Shown here: positions 43,904 to 54,234 of the stretch, in pieces | Layout: every line of letters begins with the position of its first letter | Position numbering within the stretch: position 1 is the stretch's first letter | DNA from: CAYGTO01 sp964352815 | Lineage (GTDB): Bacteria; Pseudomonadota; Alphaproteobacteria; Rickettsiales; UBA3002 | Length of the DNA: 64,000 nt | NCBI GenBank assembly: GCA_964352815.1 | Contig: CAYGTO010000006.1 | Coordinates: 1-64,000 of the forward strand | Reading direction: 5' to 3' | Notes under the pieces: generated by a model | Databases searched by the model: none | What the model saw: the letters and a program-made list of their open reading frames with translations, nothing else | What the model was told of the DNA's origin: nothing | Translations under genes and position numbers: made by a program

Positions 43904-45240
43904 GCAGAAAGCTTGGCCGGAAACGTCACGGTAAATTGCGACCCCTGTTCAAGCGGGACATAGGAAACATCTCCGCCAATCTCGTGCGCACTCTGCTGTG
44001 CGATATAGAGCCCGAGACCACTCCCCACATTTGAATCAGAATGAAACCGGCTAAACATCTCGAACAGTTCTTCGCGTTTCTCTTCTGGAATCCCGAGCCC
44101 ATTATCCGATACTGTGACCGTCACCTCCCCTCCCGCTTCCGCTGCTGTAATCTCAACATAAGGAGCCTCTTTGGAGTGGTCCGCATATTTGAATCCATTG
44201 CTAATGAGCTGAGACAAGAGCTGTTTCAGAAATGCTTCATGGGTATGCACTGGTTCCATCGCTTGAAGCTGAAGACGCAACTCGACCTTTTCATCCTTAT
44301 ACGCTTCGGCAAGCGCTTTAATCATGTGCTTTAGCTCCACATCCTTTGGCACAGACTCAATGGTTTTCATCTTCAGCACATGACCCATATCATCGACCAT
44401 TGACTGAATATCCGTGATATTCTGCTTGGTCATCGACACTAACTTCTTGAGACCTCCGCCATCATTCGCCGTATGTTTCTGGATCAACTCCATATGCGAC
44501 ATGCATGTCGAGAGTGGTGCCCGAATGTCGTTCAGTAAGCGATAGGAGAATGTGCTAAGCTGTTCATTTGAGGATTTGAGCGCATTGGATTTCTCAACAA
44601 TATCACGCACCATGGGCCGAAAAATGGTGATGACTTCCACGAGTAAAAGCAGCATCACGGCAATAATCATCGTCGTTTCCATCATCCGAAAGCTTTCGAT
44701 ACGTGCACGCGACTCCCCTTCATACACGCTAACAACAGCGTCGAGATCCTTCAGAATATCCCACAATGCCTTTTGATCGAGCTTATACGCCACATCACCA
44801 AGCTCTTGTGACACGCCTTTCTCAATAAAGACCTCATGAAGCTGGCGCGCTTTGGCAATGTAATCCCGAATGCGTGTATCAAGATTACGCTCACCAAAGT
44901 ATGCCTCTGTAATGGCATCTGTAAGTGGGTGGGTTTCGCCATTTGCTAAATCACCGCTGATTAACTGCTCATGATTCGAGAGCATTTGCCCAATCGATTG
45001 ATCAAGCAACACTGCTTTCTTTTGTAAATCATGGCGCGGCGAGGCATTGCCGATCAAATGGGCAAGAAAGGCGATACGCTGCGAAAGCATGCGCTGTTGA
45101 CCGCTAATGTTAATGACGTAGACATCTTCACGGTTCTCATCAATCGCCGTCACGAGTAATACATAAGAACATGAAACCACGAGGGCGATCGCGGCAAGTG
45201 CAACACCGTATTTAAAGGTGAGTTTACGTCCAAGAGTCAT
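43900..45240 (-). CDS. Membrane histidine-kinase-like sensor lacking the phospho-acceptor His
   Basis: In this 446-residue protein, two membrane segments (residues about 10-30 and 190-210) bracket a helical sensor with VYVINISGQQRMLSQRIAFL, the pattern of type IV pili methyl-accepting/NarX-like sensor regions. The dimerisation helix reads FSYRLLNDIRAPLS near 237 where kinases have SHELRTPL or SHDLQEPL, so the phosphorylated His is replaced by Asn. The ATPase domain is intact: LISNGFKYA, DNGLGIP and GSGLGLYIA (near 420). It may be a pseudokinase, or phosphorylate through a partner. No response regulator gene is adjacent. Confidence 0.75.
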   Translation of the reverse strand: MTLGRKLTFKYGVALAAIALVVSCSYVLLVTAIDENREDVYVINISGQQRMLSQRIAFLAHLIGNASPRHDLQKKAVLLDQSIGQMLSNHEQLISGDLANGETHPLTDAITEAYFGERNLDTRIRDYIAKARQLHEVFIEKGVSQELGDVAYKLDQKALWDILKDLDAVVSVYEGESRARIESFRMMETTMIIAVMLLLLVEVITIFRPMVRDIVEKSNALKSSNEQLSTFSYRLLNDIRAPLSTCMSHMELIQKHTANDGGGLKKLVSMTKQNITDIQSMVDDMGHVLKMKTIESVPKDVELKHMIKALAEAYKDEKVELRLQLQAMEPVHTHEAFLKQLLSQLISNGFKYADHSKEAPYVEITAAEAGGEVTVTVSDNGLGIPEEKREELFEMFSRFHSDSNVGSGLGLYIAQQSAHEIGGDVSYVPLEQGSQFTVTFPAKLSA

Positions 45241-45332
45241 TGGAACCTACCATAAAGCTGATAGGCTTGTTTTAGCTTATAATAGCCAAAACATCCAGTG
45301 GTTTATTAAGTCTGAACCTGCTCTACCAGAGG

Positions 45333-48300
45333 TCAGCTGCCGGTAAGTGCCGGCACATCGCCCGCATCCCCTTCACCGTTCTCATTCGCTGCTTCGGAAG
45401 CAGCGATTTGAGCGGCACGCGCTTCATCAACCAGACGGTCACGCTCCTGAGCAATATGACGCACTTGGCGTGTTGCCATCCCCGTTCCGGCAGGAATCAG
45501 ACGGCCCACAATGACATTCTCTTTGAGGCCTTGCAGCGTATCACGCTTCCCATTGACAGCAGCCTCAGTGAGCACACGTGTGGTCTCCTGGAAGGATGCC
45601 GCAGAGATGAACGAACGGGTTTGCAGCGATGCTTTAGTAATCCCCTGCAATACCGGCTGACCGGTCGCTGGCGTAAGATCCTCAACAATCGCTTTCGCAT
45701 TCACTTCGTCAAACTCATCACGGTCAACAATTTCACCTGAAAGGAATGTCGTCTGACCCGGTGCGTCGATTTCGACTTTCTGGAGCATCTGACGCAGCAC
45801 CACTTCGATGTGCTTATCATTAATACCCACCCCTTGGAGGCGATAGACCGCTTGCACTTCTTCCACCATGTAGTTGGCGAGCGCTTCCACGCCCATCACA
45901 CGCAGGATATCATGCGGTACCGGGCTACCATCCATCAGAAGGTCACCCTTCTCAACGAAATCACCTTCATTGACCGCCAAATGCTTGCCTTTTGGAATCA
46001 TATATTCCACCGGCTCTATGTCACCTTTTTCCGGCCGAACGATCAAACGACGCTTAGTTTTGTAATCCTTACCAAATTCGATACGACCTTCAATCTCACT
46101 GATGATCGCGTGGTCTTTTGGCATCCGTGCTTCGAATAGTTCGGCCACGCGCGGCAGACCGCCGGTAATATCACGTGTTTTCGATGATTCACGCGGAATA
46201 CGCGCGAGCACGTCACCCGCATGGACTTCGTCACCATCGCTTACATTCAAAATCGCATCTACCGGCAGGAAGTAACGTGCTTCCAGGCCATTTGCGAGGG
46301 TAATGATCTCACCATCCTTGTCACGTAGTGCAATACGCGGTTTCAGATCCGCCCCTTTGGTTTGCTGACGATAATCAATCACGACCTTACTCGCGATCCC
46401 CGTCGCTTCGTCCATTATTTCACGAAGCGATACACCATCGACCATATCGCGATAATGTGCAATACCGTCACGTTCGGTGATAATCGGAATCGTGTACGGA
46501 TCCCACTCCACCAGCTTGTCACCGGCCTTGATTGGTTTACCAAGTTCGACCACGAGACGTGCACCATACGGGACTTTATGGCGGGCTTTCTCACGACCAT
46601 CGGAATCACGAATAATCAATTCACACGAGCGACTCATGATAACCTTACGGCCTTTTGAATCGGCTACGAGGTTTTTCGTCGTCACTTCAACCGCACCATC
46701 ATGCGAAGCTTCAATCGCAGACTGTTCGGCACCACGCTGCGCAGCACCACCAATATGGAAGGTGCGCATTGTGAGCTGTGTCCCTGGTTCTCCAATTGAC
46801 TGTGCGGCAATTACGCCTACTGCTTCACCGATATTCACTGGCGTCCCACGTGCCAAATCACGACCATAACATTTCGCACAGATACCGCCGCTTGATTCAC
46901 AGGTCAACGCAGAACGAATCAGGATCGATTCCACACCCGCCTCATCGATCAGGTCAACTTTGACCTCATCAATCAACTCGCCAGCTTTCAGCAACACTTC
47001 GCCCGTTGTTGGATGCTTTACTTCTTTCGCTGAGGTCCGACCCAAAATACGGTCCGCAAGCGCAATGATTTCTTCGCCACCTTCGATGACTGCTTTCGCA
47101 ACAATACCCTTCTCAGTGCCACAATCTTCTTCAGCGACGATGCAATCCTGAGACACATCAACCAGGCGACGCGTTAAATAGCCCGAGTTCGCGGTTTTCA
47201 ATGCGGTATCGGCCAAGCCTTTTCGGGCACCATGCGACGAGTTAAAGTAATCGAGAACCGACAACCCTTCTTTAAAGTTTGCCATGATTGGCGTCTCAAT
47301 AATCTCGCCTGACGGCTTCGCCATTAGGCCACGCATCCCGGCAAGCTGCTTGATTTGCGCTGCCGAACCACGTGCGCCTGAGTTCGCCATCATGTAGATC
47401 GAGTTCACATCCGCTGCATTTTTCTTGCCTTCTTCAAGGCCAAGCGAAGAGATTTCCGCCATCATGTCATGAGCAACTTTCTCAGTACAATGCGACCATG
47501 CATCGACCACCTTATTGTACTTCTCACCCATGGTGATCAAACCATCCGAATATTGCTTCTCGAACTGCTTCACCTCTTTCATCGTATCGTCAAGGTGCTT
47601 CTCCTTGCTTTTAGGTATGATCATATCATCCTTACCAAACGAAATACCAGCACGGCACGCATGGCCAAAGCCAAGGCTCATAATTTTATCCGCGAAAATC
47701 ACCGTGTCTTTCTGACCGCAATGGCGATAGACGACATCAAGCAATTTACTGATCTCTTTTTTAGTCATCAGCTTATTGATGAATTTGAACGGCACGTTGT
47801 TGTTTTTCGGCAAATATTGTGCGATCAACATGCGCCCTGGCGTCGTGTCATAGACATTCGTCTCCATCTCACCATCCTGATTCAGCGTACTCCAGCGCGC
47901 TTTAATCTTACTATGCAGGGTCACTACACCCGCCTCCAACGCCAGTTCAATCTCTTTGACCGAACCAAACGCCATACCTTCGCCTTCCGCACCATCGGTC
48001 TCAAGCGAAAGGTAATATAAACCAAGAACAATATCCTGCGTTGGCACAATCACCGGCTTTCCGTTCGCTGGCGAGAGAATATTGTTGGTCGACATCATCA
48101 AGACACGTGCTTCGAGCTGTGCTTCAATCGAGAGTGGCACATGCACGGCCATTTGGTCACCGTCAAAGTCGGCGTTGAATGCAGTACAGACTAGCGGGTG
48201 CAAGCGAATCGCTTTTCCTTCAATCAGCACGGGTTCAAACGCCTGAATACCCAAACGGTGTAGCGTAGGCGCACGGTTCAGCATCACCGGATGTTCGCGA

Positions 48301-49556
48301 ATCACCTCATCGAGAATATCCCACACTTCAGGACGCTCAGACTCGACCATTTTCTTCGCGGCTTTAATCGTATTGGCAATGCCGTAAAGCTCGAGCTTCG
48401 CATAAATGAATGGCTTGAACAGCTCGAGCGCCATCTTCTTCGGCAAGCCACATTGATGCAGAAGCAATTCTGGACCCACCACGATCACCGAACGGCCCGA
48501 ATAATCCACACGCTTACCCAAAAGGTTCTGACGGAAGCGGCCTTGCTTCCCTTTCAGCATATCAGACAATGATTTAAGTGGGCGTTTATTGTTCCCGGTA
48601 ATGACACGACCACGACGACCATTATCGAATAATGCATCCACTGATTCTTGCAGCATCCGCTTCTCGTTACGGACAATAATATCCGGCGCGCGCAGCTCAA
48701 GCAGACGCTTCAGACGGTTATTCCGGTTGATCACGCGGCGATACAGATCGTTCAGATCCGACGTCGCGAAACGGCCACCATCGAGTGGCACAAGCGGACG
48801 CAATTCTGGCGGGATCACCGGCACCACTTCCATGATCATCCATTCAGGTTTATTACCCGATTCGATGAATGCATCGACCAGCTTCAAACGCTTAACAATC
48901 TTTTTGCGTTTCGCTTCCGAATTAGTTTCCGAAAGATCCGTGCGCAGCGTGTCGCGAATCTCTTTCAGATCCATGCCTTGCAAAATCACGCGGATCGCTT
49001 CCGCGCCGATCATTGCTGTGAAGCTGCCTTCACCATACTCATCGAGCGCATCATAATATTCTTCTTCTGTGAGTAGCTGGTTTTGCTCAAACGGCGACAG
49101 GCCAGGGTCGGTCACAATGTAGCTTTCGAAATAGAGAACTTTCTCCAAATCTTTCAGCGCCATATCAAGCAGCGTGCCAATCCGTGATGGCAGAGATTTA
49201 AGGAACCAAATATGCGCAACTGGCGCGGCCAACTCAATATGACCCATACGCTCACGGCGCACCTTCGAAGTGGTGACTTCCACGCCACATTTTTCGCAGA
49301 CAATGCCACGATACTTCATACGCTTATACTTCCCACACAAACATTCGTAATCCTTGACTGGACCAAAAATACGCGCACAGAACAAGCCGTCACGCTCTGG
49401 CTTAAACGTCCGGTAGTTGATGGTTTCAGGCTTTTTTACCTCGCCAAATGACCAGGAGCGAATCTTTTCCGGGCTCGCAATCGAGATTTGAATCTCATCA
49501 AATTGCTTCACCCCGGCGACTTGCCCAAACACATTCATCAATTCATTTCCAGCCAT
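45333..49556 (-). CDS. rpoC: DNA-directed RNA polymerase subunit beta'
   Basis: RpoC has 1407 residues, the normal bacterial length. The N-terminal zinc site is CLCGKYKRMKYRGIVCEKCG near residue 70. The catalytic NADFDGDQMAVH, whose three Asp hold the active-site magnesium, is near 460. The second zinc cluster (CESSGGICAKCYG) lies near 890, with the trigger-loop region after it. A GGAGGATC ribosome site precedes the start. It is the last gene of the operon and follows rpoB by 35 bases. No clear terminator is seen in the 90 bases after it. Confidence 0.98.
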   Translation of the reverse strand: MAGNELMNVFGQVAGVKQFDEIQISIASPEKIRSWSFGEVKKPETINYRTFKPERDGLFCARIFGPVKDYECLCGKYKRMKYRGIVCEKCGVEVTTSKVRRERMGHIELAAPVAHIWFLKSLPSRIGTLLDMALKDLEKVLYFESYIVTDPGLSPFEQNQLLTEEEYYDALDEYGEGSFTAMIGAEAIRVILQGMDLKEIRDTLRTDLSETNSEAKRKKIVKRLKLVDAFIESGNKPEWMIMEVVPVIPPELRPLVPLDGGRFATSDLNDLYRRVINRNNRLKRLLELRAPDIIVRNEKRMLQESVDALFDNGRRGRVITGNNKRPLKSLSDMLKGKQGRFRQNLLGKRVDYSGRSVIVVGPELLLHQCGLPKKMALELFKPFIYAKLELYGIANTIKAAKKMVESERPEVWDILDEVIREHPVMLNRAPTLHRLGIQAFEPVLIEGKAIRLHPLVCTAFNADFDGDQMAVHVPLSIEAQLEARVLMMSTNNILSPANGKPVIVPTQDIVLGLYYLSLETDGAEGEGMAFGSVKEIELALEAGVVTLHSKIKARWSTLNQDGEMETNVYDTTPGRMLIAQYLPKNNNVPFKFINKLMTKKEISKLLDVVYRHCGQKDTVIFADKIMSLGFGHACRAGISFGKDDMIIPKSKEKHLDDTMKEVKQFEKQYSDGLITMGEKYNKVVDAWSHCTEKVAHDMMAEISSLGLEEGKKNAADVNSIYMMANSGARGSAAQIKQLAGMRGLMAKPSGEIIETPIMANFKEGLSVLDYFNSSHGARKGLADTALKTANSGYLTRRLVDVSQDCIVAEEDCGTEKGIVAKAVIEGGEEIIALADRILGRTSAKEVKHPTTGEVLLKAGELIDEVKVDLIDEAGVESILIRSALTCESSGGICAKCYGRDLARGTPVNIGEAVGVIAAQSIGEPGTQLTMRTFHIGGAAQRGAEQSAIEASHDGAVEVTTKNLVADSKGRKVIMSRSCELIIRDSDGREKARHKVPYGARLVVELGKPIKAGDKLVEWDPYTIPIITERDGIAHYRDMVDGVSLREIMDEATGIASKVVIDYRQQTKGADLKPRIALRDKDGEIITLANGLEARYFLPVDAILNVSDGDEVHAGDVLARIPRESSKTRDITGGLPRVAELFEARMPKDHAIISEIEGRIEFGKDYKTKRRLIVRPEKGDIEPVEYMIPKGKHLAVNEGDFVEKGDLLMDGSPVPHDILRVMGVEALANYMVEEVQAVYRLQGVGINDKHIEVVLRQMLQKVEIDAPGQTTFLSGEIVDRDEFDEVNAKAIVEDLTPATGQPVLQGITKASLQTRSFISAASFQETTRVLTEAAVNGKRDTLQGLKENVIVGRLIPAGTGMATRQVRHIAQERDRLVDEARAAQIAASEAANENGEGDAGDVPALTGS

Positions 49557-49591
49557 CGATTTGATCCTCCAAATGGATTATAGTGCGGGCG

Positions 49592-52500
49592 TTACGCCGC
49601 GTTATTTTGTTCGTTGGGTTCTTTGTCCTGCAACTCTACATTGAGGCAAAGCGAGCGTAGCTCCTTCACCATCACGTGGAATGATTCCGGAATACCCGAT
49701 TCAAAGCTATGGTCACCGCGGACGATCGACTCATACACTTTCGAGCGGCCCGCAACATCATCCGACTTCACGGTCAGCATCTCTTGCAGCGTATAGGCCG
49801 CGCCGTATGCTTGCAGCGCCCAACACTCCATCTCACCGAAGCGCTGACCACCAAACTGCGACTTGCCGCCGAGTGGCTGCTGTGTAACGAGACTGTATGG
49901 TCCAATCGAACGGGCGTGAATCTTGTCATCTACCAAGTGATGCAGCTTGAGCATGTAAATGTAACCCACCGTTACCTGGCGATCAAACTTATCACCCGTA
50001 CGTCCATCATAGAGCGTCACCTGACCTGAGGTATGTTGGCCAGAACGCTCGAGATACTCCACAATATCTTCCTCATGTGCCCCATCAAATACTGGCGTCG
50101 CAAACGGCACGCCACGTGTGATATTTGTTGCAAGTTCCGCTAGTTCCGATTCTTTCATCTCTTTGACGAGTTCGGTATTTTCCTTCTCATCATAGACTTC
50201 GAGAAGTTTTTTCCGAAGAATTTCCGCATCATGCTTTTCTTGATATTGTTCAATCGCCCGGCGCACCTGACGACCAATACCAGCTGCAGCCCAGCCGAGA
50301 TGTGTCTCAAGAATCTGACCCACATTCATCCGTGACGGCACACCCAGCGGGTTCAGTACGATCTCAACCGGCGTCCCATCTTCCAAATGCGGCATATCTT
50401 CAACCGGAAGAATACGCGAAATCACACCCTTGTTTCCGTGACGGCCAGCCATTTTATCACCTGGCTGAAGCTTACGCTTCACGGCAACAAAGACTTTCAC
50501 CATTTTCAATACGCCAGGGGGCAGATCATCACCGCTTTGAACCTTATCGACCTTCTCTTCGAAACGTTTATTCAGCGCGTCGATTGAGTTATCCATCTGT
50601 TCTTTCAGAAGTTCAATTTTCTGCGTGCGCTTCTCATCATCGATCACACATTGCCACCACAGGCCGCGCGGATTCTCTGCCAGCACTTCCTTGCTCAGCT
50701 TCGTGCCCGCCTTCATGCTCTTCGGCCCTTTGACCACTTCTTTACCGGTCAGGAGACGCTCAAGCTCGCCATACACATAGCGTTCGATAATTGCGCGCTC
50801 ATCGTCGCGGTCTTTCGCGAGACGGTCGATTTCCGCTTTTTCGATGGCAAGTGCACGCTCATCTTTCTCAATGCCGCGGCGTGAGAAGATTTTTACACCG
50901 ATAATCGTTCCGGTATTGCCCGGAGGCATACGTAGCGAGGAATCACGCACATCGGCCGATTTCTCACCGAAGATCGCACGGAGTAGTTTCTCTTCCGGCG
51001 TCATCGGTGATTCCGATTTCGGCGTCACTTTACCCACCAGAATATCGCCTGGATGCACTTTCGCACCGACATGCACCACCCCGATCTCATCGAGGCTACG
51101 CAGCGCCTCTTCGCCAACATTCGGGATATCACGCGTCACTTCTTCCGGACCTAGCTTGGTATCACGCGCCATCACTTCGAATTCTTCAATATGCACCGAT
51201 GTGAAGCGATCTTCCGACACCATCTTCTCAGAAATCAGGATCGAATCCTCAAAGTTATAGCCATTCCAAGGCATAAACGCGACCAACACATTCTGACCCA
51301 GCGCCAACTCACCCAAATGCGTGGATGGGCCATCAGCGATCACATCACCTTCGCGCACCTTATCACCCACTTTCACAAGCGGGGTTTGGTTGATACAGGT
51401 GTTCTGGTTTGAACGTTGGAATTTATGGAGGTTATAGATGTCAACGCCCGGTGTCCCATCAATAGACGCTTCATCGCAACGTACCACGATACGTGCTGCG
51501 TCCACCTGGTCAACCGTTCCTGTGCGGCGCGCTGAGACGGCCGAACCTGAATCTTGCGCCACGACCTCTTCCATGCCGGTACCCACGAGCGGTGCATCCA
51601 CACGCACCAGCGGCACGGCTTGACGCTGCATGTTCGAGCCCATGAGTGCACGGTTCGCATCATCATTCTCAAGGAATGGAATCAATGATGCCGCGACCGA
51701 AACGAGCTGCTTTGGTGCAACGTCGATATAGTCAATCTGATCCGGCGTATTCATCACGAATTCGCCGCCTTGGCGCGTGCTAACGAGATCATCGACGAAT
51801 TTGCCGCTCTTATCGAGATTCGCATTCGCCTGCGCGATGACATATTTGCCTTCTTCGATCGCCGAGAGATATTTCACCTCATCAGTGACTTTACCATTAT
51901 CTACCTTGCGGTACGGCGTTTCGATAAAGCCATATTTATTGATTTGCGCATAAGTCGCCATCGAGTTGATCAGACCAATATTCGGGCCTTCAGGCGTTTC
52001 AATCGGACAAATCCGGCCATAATGTGTTGGGTGAACGTCACGCACTTCAAAGCCCGCGCGCTCACGTGTCAGGCCACCCGGCCCAAGCGCAGAAAGGCGA
52101 CGCTTGTGCGTAATTTCCGACAGCGGGTTGGTTTGGTCCATAAACTGCGATAGCTGCGAACCGCCAAAGAACTCACGTACCGAAGCAGCAAGTGGCTTCG
52201 CATTCACCAAATCATGCGGCATGATCGTGTCGATATCCACCGAGCTCATCCGCTCCATAATGCCGCGCTCCATACGAAGCAGGCCAATACGGAATTGGTT
52301 TTCCATCAACTCACCGACCGAGCGCACGCGGCGGTTACCGAGATGGTCAATGTCATCGATTTCACCAAACCCATCTTTTAAACGTACAAGCGTTTTGATG
52401 GTTTCAATAATGTCTTCTTTGGTCAATGTGCCATGATCTTCAGGAAACTCGAGATCGAGGCGTGCATTCATTTTCACACGGCCGACATCCGACAAATCAT

Positions 52501-53725
52501 AACGATCCGCCTCAAAGAAAAGCGAGTTGAACATTTCACCGGCTGCTTCCGGCGTCGTTGGCTCACCCGGGCGCATGACACGATAAATATCAAGCAATGC
52601 ATCATCTCTGGATGTGTTTTTATCTGCGAGAAGCGTGTCACGAATATACGAACCGACATTGACATGGTCAATCGCGAGCACTGGAAGAGACGTCACCTTC
52701 TCAGCAACAAGCTGCTCAAGCATTTCTGCTGTGATCTCTGCGCCCGCTTCAGCATAAATCTCACCTGTCTTACTATTCACAATGTCTTGCGCAGCATATT
52801 TGCCAACCACCTGCTCGTCAGAGAGGATGATCTCTTTCGTACCCGCTTCAGCAATTTTATTCAGCATCCGGGGGGTCAACTTCTTACCTGCCTCAGCAAC
52901 TTTCTTGCCGCCTTTTGCGTCAATCAAATCATGATCAAGCTTCACACCTTTCCATTGCTCAGGAACGAATGGCGCAGACCAGCCTTTTTTGCTGTGCTTC
53001 AGCGTATCCGTTGCATAGAAGGTCGAAAGAATCGCTTGCGTATCTAAGCCAAGCGCCCGCAATACCGTCGTTGCTGGCATTTTACGGCGACGGTCAATCC
53101 GCGCTTGGACGATGTCTTTGGGATCAAATTCGAAATCAAGCCATGAACCACGATAAGGAATCACGCGCGCAGCAAAAAGATATTTCCCTGAGCTATGCGT
53201 TTTCCCTTCATCATGGTTGAAAAACACGCCCGGTGAGCGGTGCATTTGTGAGACAATCACGCGCTCCGTACCGTTGATGACGAACGTCCCGTTCTCAGTC
53301 ATCATCGGAATGTCACCCATATAGACGTCTTGCTCTTTGATGTCTTTCACCTCGCGGGCGCCAGTATCTTCATCCACAATCCAGACGATCAAACGAAGCG
53401 TCACGCGCAATGGTGCGGAGAAATTAATCCCACGCTGACGACATTCTTCCACATCATATTTGGGGGGATCAAAGGTGTAGCTGACATATTCGAGCGTTGC
53501 TGCGTCAGAGAAATCTTGAATCGGGAATACCGACTTCATGACACCATGAAGACCTGTGTCCGTACGATCGTTGGCAGGGATCTCGCGCTGCAAGAAGTCT
53601 TCGTAAGAATTGCGCTGAACCTGAATCAGGTTCGGCATTTTCGCCACTGAAGTGAGCTTTCCAAACGACTTACGAATACGCTTACGCGCGGTAAAACTAT
53701 GAGTAGAAGGGGCTGCTTTCGCCAT
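49592..53725 (-). CDS. rpoB: DNA-directed RNA polymerase subunit beta
   Basis: RpoB has 1377 residues. The rifampicin-binding segment reads GGSQLSQFMDQTNPLSEIT followed by HKRRLSALGPGGL near residue 510, keeping the residues equivalent to E. coli Asp516, His526 and Ser531, so no classical resistance change is present. The C-terminal GRHGNKGVIS and GGKSQFGGQRFGEMECWAL motifs are complete. It starts with an AAAGGAC ribosome site, after a 92-base spacer containing a hairpin. Confidence 0.98.
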   Translation of the reverse strand: MAKAAPSTHSFTARKRIRKSFGKLTSVAKMPNLIQVQRNSYEDFLQREIPANDRTDTGLHGVMKSVFPIQDFSDAATLEYVSYTFDPPKYDVEECRQRGINFSAPLRVTLRLIVWIVDEDTGAREVKDIKEQDVYMGDIPMMTENGTFVINGTERVIVSQMHRSPGVFFNHDEGKTHSSGKYLFAARVIPYRGSWLDFEFDPKDIVQARIDRRRKMPATTVLRALGLDTQAILSTFYATDTLKHSKKGWSAPFVPEQWKGVKLDHDLIDAKGGKKVAEAGKKLTPRMLNKIAEAGTKEIILSDEQVVGKYAAQDIVNSKTGEIYAEAGAEITAEMLEQLVAEKVTSLPVLAIDHVNVGSYIRDTLLADKNTSRDDALLDIYRVMRPGEPTTPEAAGEMFNSLFFEADRYDLSDVGRVKMNARLDLEFPEDHGTLTKEDIIETIKTLVRLKDGFGEIDDIDHLGNRRVRSVGELMENQFRIGLLRMERGIMERMSSVDIDTIMPHDLVNAKPLAASVREFFGGSQLSQFMDQTNPLSEITHKRRLSALGPGGLTRERAGFEVRDVHPTHYGRICPIETPEGPNIGLINSMATYAQINKYGFIETPYRKVDNGKVTDEVKYLSAIEEGKYVIAQANANLDKSGKFVDDLVSTRQGGEFVMNTPDQIDYIDVAPKQLVSVAASLIPFLENDDANRALMGSNMQRQAVPLVRVDAPLVGTGMEEVVAQDSGSAVSARRTGTVDQVDAARIVVRCDEASIDGTPGVDIYNLHKFQRSNQNTCINQTPLVKVGDKVREGDVIADGPSTHLGELALGQNVLVAFMPWNGYNFEDSILISEKMVSEDRFTSVHIEEFEVMARDTKLGPEEVTRDIPNVGEEALRSLDEIGVVHVGAKVHPGDILVGKVTPKSESPMTPEEKLLRAIFGEKSADVRDSSLRMPPGNTGTIIGVKIFSRRGIEKDERALAIEKAEIDRLAKDRDDERAIIERYVYGELERLLTGKEVVKGPKSMKAGTKLSKEVLAENPRGLWWQCVIDDEKRTQKIELLKEQMDNSIDALNKRFEEKVDKVQSGDDLPPGVLKMVKVFVAVKRKLQPGDKMAGRHGNKGVISRILPVEDMPHLEDGTPVEIVLNPLGVPSRMNVGQILETHLGWAAAGIGRQVRRAIEQYQEKHDAEILRKKLLEVYDEKENTELVKEMKESELAELATNITRGVPFATPVFDGAHEEDIVEYLERSGQHTSGQVTLYDGRTGDKFDRQVTVGYIYMLKLHHLVDDKIHARSIGPYSLVTQQPLGGKSQFGGQRFGEMECWALQAYGAAYTLQEMLTVKSDDVAGRSKVYESIVRGDHSFESGIPESFHVMVKELRSLCLNVELQDKEPNEQNNAA

Positions 53726-53767
53726 GATCGTCCTTTAAAGAAGTGAGTTTATCGAAACAAGACACAC

Positions 53768-53804
53768 GAAATGGGGATGCAGCAATGAGCCGCAACCCCA
53801 TTTC
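53768..53804 (-). promoter_or_regulatory. Hairpin in the rplL-rpoB spacer
   Basis: GAAATGGGG (53768-53776) pairs perfectly with CCCCATTTC (53796-53804). No T run follows on the minus strand, so it is not a standard terminator. In E. coli this spacer carries a partial terminator and an RNase III site that set the ratio of ribosomal protein to polymerase; a similar role is inferred. Confidence 0.5.
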
Positions 53805-53817
53805 ATGTTATCAAAAA

Positions 53818-54195
53818 CTACTGAATTTCGACTTCAGCGCCAGCATCCGTCAAGGCTTTGGCAAGCTTGTCTGCCTCATCCTTAGGAATACCAGCTTTCA
53901 CTTCCTTCGGTGCACCTTCAACAAGCTCTTTCGCTTCTTTGAGGCCTAGGCCAGTTGCACTACGGACTTCCTTAATCACGTTAATTTTCTTGTCACCTGC
54001 TGCTTTAAGCACAACAGTGAATTCTGTTTTCTCTTCAGCCGGTGCCGCATCTGCTGCCGCACCAGGCGCTGCTGCCATTGCGACAGGTGCCGCGGCAGAA
54101 ACGCCCCATTTATCTTCGAGAAGCTTCGAAAGCTCAGCTGCTTCCATGACTGTCAAAGCAGAAAGATCTTCTACGATTTGTTCTAGATTTGCCAT
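53818..54195 (-). CDS. rplL: 50S ribosomal protein L7/L12
   Basis: L7/L12, 125 residues, is the dimeric stalk protein that recruits translation GTPases. The N-terminal dimerisation helices (LSALTVMEAAELSKLLEDKW) are followed by an Ala/Pro hinge (AAPVAMAAAPGAAADAAPAE) and the C-terminal domain (KINVIKEVRSATGLGLKEAK), whose helix contacts the factors. It follows rplJ by 39 bases, the standard order. Confidence 0.98.
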   Translation of the reverse strand: MANLEQIVEDLSALTVMEAAELSKLLEDKWGVSAAAPVAMAAAPGAAADAAPAEEKTEFTVVLKAAGDKKINVIKEVRSATGLGLKEAKELVEGAPKEVKAGIPKDEADKLAKALTDAGAEVEIQ

Positions 54196-54234
54196 AATTG
54201 ATACCCCTTTAGTTACCCTTCATTCTACGTTAGT

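Noticed and set aside
45340..45360. GCCGGTAAGTGCCGGC hairpin as terminator for rpoC
   Set aside because: It lies inside the last codons of rpoC and has no T run on the minus strand.
49592..53725. Rifampicin-resistance change in RpoB
   Set aside because: The Asp, His and Ser positions that matter most are unchanged; the few differences from E. coli are not classical resistance sites.
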